Of a stretch of 64,000 bases of DNA, positions 38,971 through 49,190 are shown piece by piece; position 1 is the first letter of the stretch, and each line of letters starts with the position of its first letter. Origin of the DNA: Mycobacterium sp. Root265 (GTDB lineage Bacteria; Actinomycetota; Actinomycetes; Mycobacteriales; Mycobacteriaceae); contig NZ_LMJA01000008.1 in NCBI RefSeq assembly GCF_001428895.1, positions 107,350 to 171,349 on the forward strand, read 5' to 3'. Made by a program: the position numbers and the translations under genes. The notes below the pieces were generated by a model that searched no databases, was not told where the DNA came from, and was given only the letters and a program-made list of their open reading frames with translations.

Positions 38971-39951
38971 TCACCACATCAGATCGTCGACGGCGATGCC
39001 CACCGAGTGCCGGCCCACCACCGTCAGCACCTGCTCGACATTGCTGGCCACGTGCATGCGCGCGGTCTGGACGTCCCGCCAGATCCTCTCCAGCAGTGAC
39101 TCATCCGCGCCGGGGCCGGGGTCGTCGATGACCGCACCGACGGCGCGCAGCGCACGATCGGATGCCATCACCTGATCGCGCCTGGTCCGCAGCATCAACT
39201 CGGCATCCGGATATCGTTCGGCGCGAACGCAATCGAGCTGCTCGGCCACATTGCGCCGGATCTGCATCATCGACAGTTCGATGTCCGCACGACCCGGCGT
39301 GGCGGGTGTCCCCTCACTGTCGAGTATGCGTTGGGCCGCACCGAGCAACGGCATCGTCCCGGCCAGGGTATAGAGCGTCGGCTGGGGCAGCCGCTGTAAT
39401 GCGGGCACTGCAGGATCGGCCACCATGTCGAGCCAGCTGAACGCCCGGTACTCCGGGACGAAGACATCGGTGACGATGACGTCGTCGGCGCCGATTCCGC
39501 GCAGCCCCAATCCATTCCACGTCGGTTGTACCGTGTAGTCGCTGCGCGGGACCAGTACCGCCATGAAGTCCTGCGCCGCGCCGTCGGCGCCCACCTTCAG
39601 CGCGGCCACACTCAGCCAGGACGCGTAGGGCGCTCCCGTGCACCGGGCCCAGCGGCCGCTGAGCCGGTAGCCGCCGGGTACCCGTTCCAGCCGTCCGGTG
39701 GGTGCATAGGACGAGCACAGCAGGGTCCGCGGATCGTCATCCCAGAGCTCTTGCAGCACCCGCGCGTCGCGGACCGACAATCCCCAGTTGTTCACCGCCA
39801 ACCAGCCCGCCAGCCAGCCCGTCGACATGCACGCCGAGGACAGCTCGCGGGTGGCCGTCAGGTAGATGTCGGGGTCGGCATCCAGGCCACCGAAGTCCGG
39901 GGGTTGCAGCAGTGCAAAGTATCCGGCGTCGTGCAGCCTGGCGATCACCAC
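38971..39951 (-). CDS. Acyl-CoA dehydrogenase-like flavoprotein (HsaA/monooxygenase type), start uncertain
   Basis: 326 aa from a GTG at 39951. Blocks typical of the acyl-CoA dehydrogenase superfamily are present: HDAGYFALLQPPDFGGL, SSACMSTGWLAGWLAVNNW, and WNGLGLRGIGADDVIVTDVFVP. It resembles the two-component flavin monooxygenase branch (HsaA-like) more than true dehydrogenases. The frame is open upstream to about 40090 and encodes a plausible N-terminal helix (SVLSSVRDLLPEVAAAAADV), but no ATG, GTG or TTG is in frame there. The true start may be a rare codon, or the gene may be N-terminally truncated. Confidence 0.75.
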   Translation of the reverse strand: MVIARLHDAGYFALLQPPDFGGLDADPDIYLTATRELSSACMSTGWLAGWLAVNNWGLSVRDARVLQELWDDDPRTLLCSSYAPTGRLERVPGGYRLSGRWARCTGAPYASWLSVAALKVGADGAAQDFMAVLVPRSDYTVQPTWNGLGLRGIGADDVIVTDVFVPEYRAFSWLDMVADPAVPALQRLPQPTLYTLAGTMPLLGAAQRILDSEGTPATPGRADIELSMMQIRRNVAEQLDCVRAERYPDAELMLRTRRDQVMASDRALRAVGAVIDDPGPGADESLLERIWRDVQTARMHVASNVEQVLTVVGRHSVGIAVDDLMW

Positions 39952-40117
39952 ACGGTCGACCGCACCCGTGCGGTCGACATCGGCGGCGGCCGCGGCGACC
40001 TCGGGCAGCAGGTCACGGACCGAACTGAGGACAGACTGCGACGTACTCTCCCTCGCCCTCGGGTTCGGCGTGCAACGATCGTGTGTATATCAGTCCCCGA
40101 CAGCGCTGGAGGTGGAT

Positions 40118-40960
40118 ATGCCGCAATCGGCCGTCCACGACGGCGTCGACGGTTCGCACGCATACCGCTTGATGCAGCCGCCGGCGCACGACGGCCTCGG
40201 GCTTTCCCGAGACGAATTCATCGGGGCGGTAGGTGACATCGCGGCCACCGATGGATCGCTCGGCTGGCTGGCAGGCAGTTACGGCGTCGCCGCGGTGGCG
40301 CTGGCGCCCGAGGCGGTTGACAGGGTGTGGGGTACCCGTCCGGACGCGCTGGTGGCCATCGCCCACCACGGGTCGGCCATGGTGGAGAGGGGCCGGCTGA
40401 CCGGGCGCTGGGGGTCCGTCGTCGGCGCGGAACGCGCCGATTGGTTTCTCCTCAGCTGCGACGGCCGGCTGCTGTTGGTTCCGAGGATCCACGTCGACGT
40501 CGACGCCCACCTCCGACCCGCCGACCTTTCCGGTGCGGGGATCGGCGACGTGACGGTCAGCGACTTCGCGATCGACGACCGCGACACCGCCGTGGCCGAC
40601 CCTGTGATGGCCGCGGCAACGGCCGCCTCGGTCGTGGTCGGTTCCGCTCTGGGCGGATGGCGCCGGCACGTCGAGCAGGTGCGCGCCCGGCTGGCGATCT
40701 CCTACGGCGGTGACGAGATCACCGATGAGGCCGCCGCCCAGATCGCCCGTACCGCATCAGACCTCGATGCGTCGCGACTGCAGATTTCGACCGCGGGTTT
40801 GTCCGGGGTGGCGCCGTACGCACAGGCCATCGCCAGAGCGCGTGCCGCGGCGGACCGCCTGATGGCGAGCAGCCGACACGCTCTCGATGCGTCAGACCCG
40901 GTGACGGCCGCCTGGCGTGATGTGCACGCGGGCTGCCGGCTGGCCACCGCGTTGATGTGA
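40118..40960 (+). CDS. Acyl-CoA dehydrogenase-like flavoprotein, short form
   Basis: 280 aa from an ATG preceded by GGAGGTGG. It is related to the divergent neighbour: LSRDEFIGAVGDIAATDGSLGWLAGSYG matches the superfamily helix region, and RLTGRWGSVVGAERADWFLL matches the middle beta domain. It is shorter than the usual 380 aa, lacking most of the N-terminal helix region. The pair could form a hetero-oligomer. A fragment of an unrelated secreted-protein gene starts directly after its stop codon. Confidence 0.75.
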   Translation: MPQSAVHDGVDGSHAYRLMQPPAHDGLGLSRDEFIGAVGDIAATDGSLGWLAGSYGVAAVALAPEAVDRVWGTRPDALVAIAHHGSAMVERGRLTGRWGSVVGAERADWFLLSCDGRLLLVPRIHVDVDAHLRPADLSGAGIGDVTVSDFAIDDRDTAVADPVMAAATAASVVVGSALGGWRRHVEQVRARLAISYGGDEITDEAAAQIARTASDLDASRLQISTAGLSGVAPYAQAIARARAAADRLMASSRHALDASDPVTAAWRDVHAGCRLATALM

Positions 40961-41089
40961 TTCGGCACCTCCGCCCCGGCGACGGTCCGGAACTGGGACA
41001 CCATCAACGGGCAGGTCAGTGACCTCGACGCCGCCAGCGCAGCCCCCAATCGGTACTGCAACGCCGTGGACACACGATCGATCCCTTAG
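40961..41089 (+). pseudogene. Decayed internal fragment of the secreted protein encoded at 34.5 kb
   Basis: Translation from 40961 (FGTSAPATVRNWDTINGQVS) lines up with residues of the 34516-35037 product (FGDSPPEAVQNWDTTIEQVS) and continues through LDAASAAPNRYCNA against LDVSPADPNWYGNA, then diverges and stops. Signal peptide and both ends are missing. It begins at the base after the stop of the flavoprotein gene, in the same frame. It is best read as a remnant of a duplicated gene. Confidence 0.65.
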
Positions 41090-41201
41090 ATCCATTGACG
41101 GATCCGTAAACCGGCCGCAAGATTGAGCCCTGCTGTGAGGTAGGCGCCGTTGATCTTCGTCGATGGCAGCGGGCAGACGGCGTTACCGCGAGGAGACTGG
41201 G

Positions 41202-42467
41202 ATGGTTACGCGTATCCACCTGGCTGCGGGTGCCTGCCTTCTGTCCGCCGGACTCGTGCTGGGCAGCATCAACGGTGCGGTCGCACTGGCGGAGTCCGGC
41301 GACCCGTCTCCGTCGGATGCGGGCCAGAGCACCAGCCGCGACGGCGAGGCCGACCAGACCCCATCGACCGATGCACAGACCGAGTCGCAGTCTGCCGACG
41401 GCGCCGGCACCGACGACCCGAACGATGACGCTTCCACCCCATCGGCTGACGATCACGAGGATGGTCGGACTCGCTCACTCATCTCCGCTTTCGCCGATCT
41501 ATCGGATGGCGCGACAGCCGCTGACACAGAACCCGCCGAGACAACAGAGAACGCGAGCGCCGATCCGGTCGTCGATATCCCAGCTGCCGCCGACTTCGGG
41601 AGCGGCCAGGAGACGACCGTGGCCGAGACCCACAGCTCGGAGTCCGCCGAACCCGCATCATCAGCGACTTCGCAGAACGCGAGCGAATCGACGTCGCACG
41701 TCTCGATCGGCAGCGAGCCGGACCCCGCGATACAGGCCGATCCGACGCCGCCTCCCGACGCCGTGGCCGCCCCAGCGCCGCCGGCAGCCGCGGCCGCGGC
41801 GCCGCCGGCCCCGGTTCCATCGATCGCGGCCATGAACATCGGCGAAGCCGTCGCCTATCTCGTGCAGACGCTGGCGACCGCGGCACTCGACGTCGTCAAC
41901 GCCATCTTCCAACTGGTCGCGGACCTGCGTGCCACGCTGGGCATCCCATCGACGGGCCAAGGGCAGCAGGGCCACGCCTACCCGTCGAACGCAGTCCTGC
42001 TGCACGATTCGATAGCGGTACTCCTGAAGAAGATCCTGTCGCATTCGTGGTCGCCGACGATGGCATCTTCGGCTCTGGACCGTGCCCTCGCGGCCGGTGT
42101 CGGGCTGATGTCATGGATGACGCTGTTGCAACCCGCCACCGCGGCATTCACCGACCCGCGGTCCGACTGCGCGCAGCCCGGCCCGATTCGGGGAGTGATC
42201 ACTGCCATGGCAGCGATATCGCTGTGGGCGCTGCTCGCTGCCGCGATGCCCGGGCTCGGCGGCCTTTTGGCATTCGCAGCGACCGGCATGCGGATCGGCT
42301 ACCGCCAGGCACATGCGCGGATGGCCTTGCGCACAACGGCATTGGCGCAATTCGTCCGCGCCGGACCGATCGGGATCGTACGTGAGGGCGCTTCGGTTTC
42401 CCTCCACTCGCGTTCCGCTCCCGGCGACCATCCGCGCTGGGGTCAGCACCTCAAACTCGTCTCCTGA
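41202..42467 (+). CDS. Secreted/membrane protein with disordered Ser/Thr/Glu/Ala region
   Basis: 421 aa from the ATG at 41202, 5 nt after AGGAGA. Signal peptide at residues 1-30 (HLAAGACLLSAGLVLGS). Residues about 30-205 are acidic and disordered, rich in Ser, Thr, Asp, Glu and then Pro/Ala. The second half is hydrophobic and helical (MNIGEAVAYLVQTLATAALDVV; ITAMAAISLWALLAAAMPGLGGLLAF) and probably membrane-associated. This resembles a family of mycobacterial exported proteins with no known function. It converges on groEL across a terminator. Confidence 0.7.
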   Translation: MVTRIHLAAGACLLSAGLVLGSINGAVALAESGDPSPSDAGQSTSRDGEADQTPSTDAQTESQSADGAGTDDPNDDASTPSADDHEDGRTRSLISAFADLSDGATAADTEPAETTENASADPVVDIPAAADFGSGQETTVAETHSSESAEPASSATSQNASESTSHVSIGSEPDPAIQADPTPPPDAVAAPAPPAAAAAAPPAPVPSIAAMNIGEAVAYLVQTLATAALDVVNAIFQLVADLRATLGIPSTGQGQQGHAYPSNAVLLHDSIAVLLKKILSHSWSPTMASSALDRALAAGVGLMSWMTLLQPATAAFTDPRSDCAQPGPIRGVITAMAAISLWALLAAAMPGLGGLLAFAATGMRIGYRQAHARMALRTTALAQFVRAGPIGIVREGASVSLHSRSAPGDHPRWGQHLKLVS

Positions 42468-42486
42468 CCCAGTCCGGTGAACGAAA

Positions 42487-42516
42487 ACACCCCCGGCCCA
42501 ACAGGACCGGGGGTGT
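42487..42516. terminator. Bidirectional terminator between the secreted protein gene and groEL
   Basis: ACACCCCCGG and CCGGGGGTGT form a perfect 10-bp stem (extendable inwards) with a 10-nt interval, in the 63-bp gap between convergent genes. Confidence 0.85.
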
Positions 42517-42530
42517 CTCGTAGCTACTAC

Positions 42531-44245
<1,715 letters not shown>

Positions 44246-44255
44246 ACACGGGTGC

Positions 44256-44555
44256 TTACTTGTTGACGACAGCCAGCACGTCACGCGCGGAGAGGATCAG
44301 GTACTCCTCGCCGCCGTACTTGATCTCGGTGCCGCCGTACTTGCTGTAGATGACGGTGTCACCTTCGGCAACGTCCAGGGGGATCCGCTTCTCGCCATCC
44401 TCGTCCCAGCGGCCGGGGCCAACTGCGACGACGGTGCCTTCCTGCGGCTTTTCCTTGGCGGTGTCGGGGATGACCAGACCGGATGCGGTCGTGGTCTCGG
44501 CCTCGTTGGCCTGTACGAGGATCTTGTCCTCGAGTGGCTTGATGTTGACTGCCAC
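44256..44555 (-). CDS. groES: 10-kDa co-chaperonin GroES
   Basis: 99 aa, GTG start preceded by [42 protein letters not shown] contains the mobile loop, and the family end [20 protein letters not shown] is complete. It caps the GroEL ring. Its leader is about 140 nt and its promoter carries a CIRCE element. Confidence 0.97.
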   Translation of the reverse strand: MAVNIKPLEDKILVQANEAETTTASGLVIPDTAKEKPQEGTVVAVGPGRWDEDGEKRIPLDVAEGDTVIYSKYGGTEIKYGGEEYLILSARDVLAVVNK

Positions 44556-44692
44556 GATGGGAGCCCTCCACTTTGTTGGGTATAGGAATCCGGATCGGAT
44601 CCGGGTCCTCAATGGTTTTCAGGTGTTCGGCATGCGTCCGTACCTACGCTCCGTCGTCGCGGGTGCCGGTGCTGCGGTTGGTCGCTTGCCAC

Positions 44693-44719
44693 CTAGCACT
44701 CTATACATGAGAGTGCTAG
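44693..44719 (-). promoter_or_regulatory. CIRCE (HrcA) operator of groES-groEL1
   Basis: CTAGCACTC-N9-GAGTGCTAG is a perfect 9-bp inverted repeat with the 9-nt spacer of CIRCE. An extra overlapping half-site (GCTAGCACTC, 44715-44724) is present. Possible promoter on the minus strand: TTGAGT (44721-44726), TATAGA or TAGAGT near 44698-44705. HrcA should repress it at normal temperature. The upstream reactivase gene ends inside this element (stop at 44716-44718). Confidence 0.95.
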
Positions 44720-46299
44720 CACTCAAGGTTGGGTTGTGCAGGAGGATCGTCCGCGGCTGCCAGCACGACGAGCCCGTATGCCACGGCGAAGCGGTGACCC
44801 AACCCACCGCCGACGTTCCCGCGTCCCACCGTGACGTCGCGACCGAACCGCTCGGCCAGTGCCCGGACGAGTTCGTCATCGCCCGCTCCCCCGCCGACGA
44901 GCAGCACCGCGGTCGCACCGGGGGCCACCTGCTGCACACCGCGGGTCACATTGCCGCCGATCACCAGGCGCTTGGCCGCCAGCCGCCAGCTACGCCACTC
45001 CGCACCGGTGAGCGCGGACGTGAACGGCAGCAGCCCGCTGGGCGCGGTCGTCAGCAGCCAGCCCGTGCAGCGGCCGTCGATCGGGGTGTCCAGGAACCGG
45101 CGCCGGCCGTGTTCGTCCTCGACCAGTTGCACCGTGACCGCGGTGACCGCTTCCGTGCGTTTGGCGTACTCAGCGGCGCTCGTCGAGATGTCCAGCGCCG
45201 CCGCCGTCGCCGTCGTGAGAAGTTGCCCGGCGCCCGGCAGCACCACCCGGTCACGGTCGACCACGACGTCGACGGTGCCGCCTCCGACGTCCACGACCAC
45301 GACATCCGCCGGCAGACCCGGGGTGGTGAGTGCACCTGCCCGCGCCGCCTCGGCCTCGGAGTCGATGCGCGTGACGGGCACGCCCAGTGCCTCGGCGAGC
45401 ACGTCGGCATCCGCGGGCGGTCCGCCGTCGCCGCCCATCACCGCCATCACCAGACTGTCGACGGAAACCGCTCCGCGGCGCGAATTCGCTTGTGCGGCAA
45501 TTTCAGCCAAGTTGACTACATGTGCTGTCCCGGAAGGCAGTTCGGGTGCCGGCGCCGGCTCGGCCGCGGTGGGCGAGCTGCGCAGTATCACCACGGCACA
45601 CACACTGTCGAACAACTGATCGGCGACGACACGGGCGTCGGTGCGCTCGTCGTCGCCCAGACCGAACACATCAGCCAGCCAGAACGCATCGGTGAGCTGA
45701 TGCAGCGGCGACACACCCTCCCGCACTTCGACGGCCACCAGCTCGGCCGACAGCACCACCTCCACATCGACGTCATCGACGACCGGCACGGCGGTCGCCA
45801 GCCGGTTGGACACCAGCACGGCCTCGTCATTGGCGGTGAGGACAGCAGCGACGGTGCGGCCTGCCGCGACAGCGGCGTTCACCATCTCGGCCACCGCGGC
45901 GTAGCCGTGTTCGGTTCCCGCGCAGGCGATGACGGGGCGGTCCGGGTCCGCTCCGCCGAGACGTTCGACCGGCACCGGAACGCCGAATCCCGCGGCGTCA
46001 CCGGCCGTGGTCGCCGCCGACCGGGTGACGATGGCGAGTCGGCCGGTGCGCTGCGCCTGCACCTGGACACGCTCGACGCTGGAGTGCACGGGACGGGTCG
46101 GCGCGAAAGCCGCCCGCTCGATGGTCAGTCCGTGCTTGTCCGCCAGCCGCCGGACCAGTTGCGCGGCCCCATGGACCGCCCGCACGGAGCCCTTGCCGCC
46201 CCGCGTCGGGGTGCGCGCATTCGCCAGGACTTCCAGATCACGGCACAACACCACCTCGGTGGTCGCATTGCCGATGTCCACACCGGCCCACACGGTCAT
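44716..46299 (-). CDS. Diol/glycerol dehydratase reactivase, large (ATPase) subunit
   Basis: 527 aa, somewhat shorter than the usual 600-610. The actin-like ATPase fold shows WAGVDIGNATTEVVL at the N-terminus, VVVVDVGGGTVDVVV in the middle and AVLLVGGGAGDDELV near the end. This is the DdrA/GdrA/PduG family, which swaps damaged cobalamin out of the dehydratase using ATP. It overlaps the small-subunit gene by 4 nt. No gene for the small reactivase subunit (DdrB/PduH) is visible in the window. Its last three codons and stop lie in the groES CIRCE region. Confidence 0.88.
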   Translation of the reverse strand: MTVWAGVDIGNATTEVVLCRDLEVLANARTPTRGGKGSVRAVHGAAQLVRRLADKHGLTIERAAFAPTRPVHSSVERVQVQAQRTGRLAIVTRSAATTAGDAAGFGVPVPVERLGGADPDRPVIACAGTEHGYAAVAEMVNAAVAAGRTVAAVLTANDEAVLVSNRLATAVPVVDDVDVEVVLSAELVAVEVREGVSPLHQLTDAFWLADVFGLGDDERTDARVVADQLFDSVCAVVILRSSPTAAEPAPAPELPSGTAHVVNLAEIAAQANSRRGAVSVDSLVMAVMGGDGGPPADADVLAEALGVPVTRIDSEAEAARAGALTTPGLPADVVVVDVGGGTVDVVVDRDRVVLPGAGQLLTTATAAALDISTSAAEYAKRTEAVTAVTVQLVEDEHGRRRFLDTPIDGRCTGWLLTTAPSGLLPFTSALTGAEWRSWRLAAKRLVIGGNVTRGVQQVAPGATAVLLVGGGAGDDELVRALAERFGRDVTVGRGNVGGGLGHRFAVAYGLVVLAAADDPPAQPNLEC

Positions 46300-46655
46300 C
46301 GCAGCAGGCCGCGCCGCCGATACACGACCGCAGCCTCGCGTACCAGCGCGGCGCAGGTGGGTGCCTCGTGCGCGTCGAGACGCCCGGCCAACTCCTCCAG
46401 GTCGTCGAACGTCGAACGACCGGGACGCAGCGCTTCGTAGGCCGCCAGCATGTCCTCGGCGCTCAGCGCCGTCATCTCGGCGGCGCGACGCAGGTTCAGG
46501 CCCAGCTGGAGCGACCCGCTGCGCTCGGCGTTCTCCGCCTGCTTCAGCAGGGTCTCGCGACTGATGCGGATGTCGTCCAGGACGAGGTCGCCGTTACAGG
46601 CGGCCTCGACGGTGACCTCGGTGACGCTGCGTCCCGAGTGCGAAAGCGTGCTCAT
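46296..46655 (-). CDS. Diol dehydratase small subunit (PduE-like)
   Basis: 119 aa. The middle LVLDDIRISRETLLKQAENAERSGSLQLGLNLRRAAEMTALSAEDMLAAYEALRPGRST is characteristic of the gamma subunit of B12-dependent diol/glycerol dehydratases. The start ATG overlaps the stop of the fused large/medium subunit gene (ATGA), and its stop overlaps the reactivase start. Shorter than enterobacterial PduE (about 173 aa), lacking its N-terminal extension. Confidence 0.88.
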   Translation of the reverse strand: MSTLSHSGRSVTEVTVEAACNGDLVLDDIRISRETLLKQAENAERSGSLQLGLNLRRAAEMTALSAEDMLAAYEALRPGRSTFDDLEELAGRLDAHEAPTCAALVREAAVVYRRRGLLR

Positions 46656-48928
46656 CGCGTGAACTCCATGTCCATGTGCTGGGGGCGTTCGTTGCCATGC
46701 AGGGACTGGCATTCGGCCCGCTCGATGGCAACCATCGACACGACCCGTGTGTGATAGCGCGCCGTGATCGCCTCGTCGCTGTAGGCGTTGCGCATGGGCG
46801 ATGGTGTGGTGCCCTTGGCGTGCCGGCCGGCGTTGATCCCGATGATGCGGTACATCTCCGGGGTGATGAGCGGTGCCACACTGAGCAGTTCCAGGTTGGC
46901 CAACGGCGGCAGGTCACGTCGGTGGATCAACGTGGTGCCCTTGGCCTGTAGGCCCACCCCGATGCCGGACCCGGACAGCCCGGCGGCCGATTTGCCGATC
47001 GCGCCGAGATCGATGCTGTCGGCGATCCGGACCAGCCGTGGCACACACTTCTCCTCCTCCAGGCCGGCCAGGATCTGCTCGAGGGCGTCATAGACCGTCA
47101 TCCCCGACAGCGTGCGAAACAGGCTGGCGCCGAACGCGGGTGACAGCCCGACGACGACCTCGCGCGGGTCCGTGCCCACGTGGGACGGACCGAGTACCCG
47201 CAGCCGTTCCGGCTCGGCGAACCTCGCCTGCTCGCGGACGAGGTCGGTCACCGAACGGGCCTGTCGCACCGCGTCGATCTGGGCCTGCCGCTCGGGGGTG
47301 GGCCGGTACCCGGTTCCGGGACCGCGATAGTCATTCGGATCCTCCAGCGCGGACAGCACGTTCATCTCCTCGTCGAAGATGGCGGCCGTCTGCAGGTAGT
47401 CGCCGATCACGCGGGCCCGCGACATGCCCAGCACCCGGTCGGCCAGGTCGGTGAATCCGGTCTCGGCGAGCGCGGTGACGACGTCGAGTACCGTCAGCCC
47501 CGACTGGTCGATCATTCGGGCGGCGCTGAGGATCTTCACGCCGTCGTTCTCGGGCAGATCCTTCGAACCCGCCGCCCCGACAACGGCTTCCACGTGGTCG
47601 TCGTCGAAGTCGGCCAACCCCAGGTACTCGAACACCGCACGGGTGGCCTCGGCGGCCTGTCGGCGCATCGCCTCCAGCGTCGTCGGATCACAGGACCGCA
47701 GCCCGCCGTCGACCCCCCAGTCCCGCTGCATCACCAGGTAGTCGTCCAGGTCGTCGGCATTGAAGTTGGACGGCCCGAACATGTTGTCGTAGGAGACCAC
47801 CGAACCGAAGCCGGAGAAGATGAAGTCCGATCCCGACAGCAACGTCGGCAGCGTGCGACTGGTGCGGCGCATGGTCGACTCGCTCATCAACGAGTCGTTC
47901 CCGCTGCAGGATTCGAGCCCACGCAACATGACCATCAGGTTCTCGGCATGGAGTTCCTTGACGCCGCCGGGCACCGAGGCGGTGATCGCCGCCCCGTCGA
48001 CCCCGCCATTCTGCACCCCCTGGGCGCCGATGCCCTTGGCCAGCGCGACACAGCGGGCCTCCAGGTAGTTCATCGACTTGCCCTCGGCGGCGCCCATCAG
48101 CACCTCCGACCCGGCGCCGCTGGACAGCCGCATCTTGATGCCGCGCGACGCATAGGACGATGTCAGGAACGCCTTGGACCACGGGGTGTCGTCGCCGTCG
48201 GTGAAGACCTGCTCGGTGCCGTAGACCGATACCGTCTCGGCGTACGAGACCAGCCCGCGCACACCGAGTTCCAGCTCGCGCGCTTCCTCGACCGAGCACT
48301 GCGTCAACGCCCCCGGCGCCGGCACCTGCGAACCGATCAGCAACCCGATCGCCACCGCGGGCGCGTCGTCGAGCACCGGCACGGTCGCCTCGAGCTCCCG
48401 GAAGCCGTACACGACGGCGGTGGCGGCGTCGGCCGCGATGAGCAGCGGGTCGTCGAGGCGGTTGGTGACGTGCGCCTGGTTGGCCGGGGTGCGCCGCGCC
48501 CGCATCTTCATCATCGCCATCTGGATCTCGACGGGGTGCAGGCCCGCCACCACCCGGGCCATCTTGGCCGGGGTCAGCCCCGAGCACACCTTCAGCACGT
48601 CCGCGCGCGGCACGTTCGAGTCGACGATGAGCCGAGCCACGTCGACCTCCGACATCGCCATCGACTCACGCGCCTGGGTGTGATCGACGGCGTAACGCAC
48701 CACGAACTCGTCGATGGTGTCGAAATCCGCGGCCGGGGTGGAGTCCATCTCCAGCACCGTGCCGTCGTCGTCCACCACCCAGGACGGTTCCGGGTCGTGC
48801 GGGGAGAGATGAGAGATCATGCCCAGCGCGGGGTTCGGTTCGGCGAAGCCGTCGAGGTTGACGCGTTGCTCGTCGAGCAGACGAATGCGGCCGAGCCGGC
48901 GATCCGGTTCGGGTTCGGGGCTGTTCAC
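46652..48928 (-). CDS. B12-dependent diol/glycerol dehydratase, fused large and medium subunits
   Basis: 758 aa. Residues about 20-555 align with PduC: RARRTPANQAHVTN, SYAETVSVYGTEQVFTDGDD and DNMFGPSNFNADDLDDY. Residues about 575-750 align with PduD: EVVVGLSPAFGASLF, LSGSGIGVGLQAKGTTLIH and LPPLANLELLSVAPLITPE. These are separate genes in enterobacteria. It should dehydrate 1,2-propanediol or glycerol, or a similar vicinal diol, to the aldehyde with adenosylcobalamin. A GTG at 48928 follows AGAGAGG at 6 nt; an ATG at 48958 is the alternative start. No shell-protein genes are nearby. Confidence 0.9.
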   Translation of the reverse strand: MNSPEPEPDRRLGRIRLLDEQRVNLDGFAEPNPALGMISHLSPHDPEPSWVVDDDGTVLEMDSTPAADFDTIDEFVVRYAVDHTQARESMAMSEVDVARLIVDSNVPRADVLKVCSGLTPAKMARVVAGLHPVEIQMAMMKMRARRTPANQAHVTNRLDDPLLIAADAATAVVYGFRELEATVPVLDDAPAVAIGLLIGSQVPAPGALTQCSVEEARELELGVRGLVSYAETVSVYGTEQVFTDGDDTPWSKAFLTSSYASRGIKMRLSSGAGSEVLMGAAEGKSMNYLEARCVALAKGIGAQGVQNGGVDGAAITASVPGGVKELHAENLMVMLRGLESCSGNDSLMSESTMRRTSRTLPTLLSGSDFIFSGFGSVVSYDNMFGPSNFNADDLDDYLVMQRDWGVDGGLRSCDPTTLEAMRRQAAEATRAVFEYLGLADFDDDHVEAVVGAAGSKDLPENDGVKILSAARMIDQSGLTVLDVVTALAETGFTDLADRVLGMSRARVIGDYLQTAAIFDEEMNVLSALEDPNDYRGPGTGYRPTPERQAQIDAVRQARSVTDLVREQARFAEPERLRVLGPSHVGTDPREVVVGLSPAFGASLFRTLSGMTVYDALEQILAGLEEEKCVPRLVRIADSIDLGAIGKSAAGLSGSGIGVGLQAKGTTLIHRRDLPPLANLELLSVAPLITPEMYRIIGINAGRHAKGTTPSPMRNAYSDEAITARYHTRVVSMVAIERAECQSLHGNERPQHMDMEFTR

Positions 48929-49028
48929 GGGTGGCCTCTCTACATCGCTGGTGGACATCTCGTCGCGTGGACACAGCATCAGCCCGGGCGGTGCAACGGA
49001 CAACGGTATGCCGCGACCTTCCAACAAC

Positions 49029-49047
49029 ATGTGTGAGAACGACACAT
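49029..49047. promoter_or_regulatory. Candidate operator between dehydratase and permease genes
   Basis: ATGTGT-N7-ACACAT is a perfect inverted repeat 101 bp before the dehydratase start. Just before it, CAACAACATGT at 49022 resembles the second candidate site at 49077. Confidence 0.4.
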
Positions 49048-49076
49048 CTTCACCCGCCGATGGTGTGAGCCGATTA

Positions 49077-49089
49077 CAACAAGATGTTG
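49077..49089. promoter_or_regulatory. Second candidate operator between dehydratase and permease genes
   Basis: CAACA-AGA-TGTTG is a perfect 5-bp inverted repeat. It shares CAACAA(C/G)ATGT with 49022-49032, 55 bp away. TTCCAACA (49019-49026) and TGTTGGAA (49085-49092) are also mutually inverted. The PucR-type regulator two genes away is the likely binder. Confidence 0.4.
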
Positions 49090-49190
49090 GAAAGTGACGC
49101 AGACCTCTGGCAGACGTCCCGACCGTCTCGCAGACTTTCCCCGAACTCGGAGCCGACGAACCGTGGCTCCGCGCCCAGAGGAGGTTCACC

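Noticed and set aside
49058-49078. CRP-type site TGTGAGCCGATTACAA before the permease.
   Set aside because: Only the left half matches TGTGA-N6-TCACA; the right half does not.
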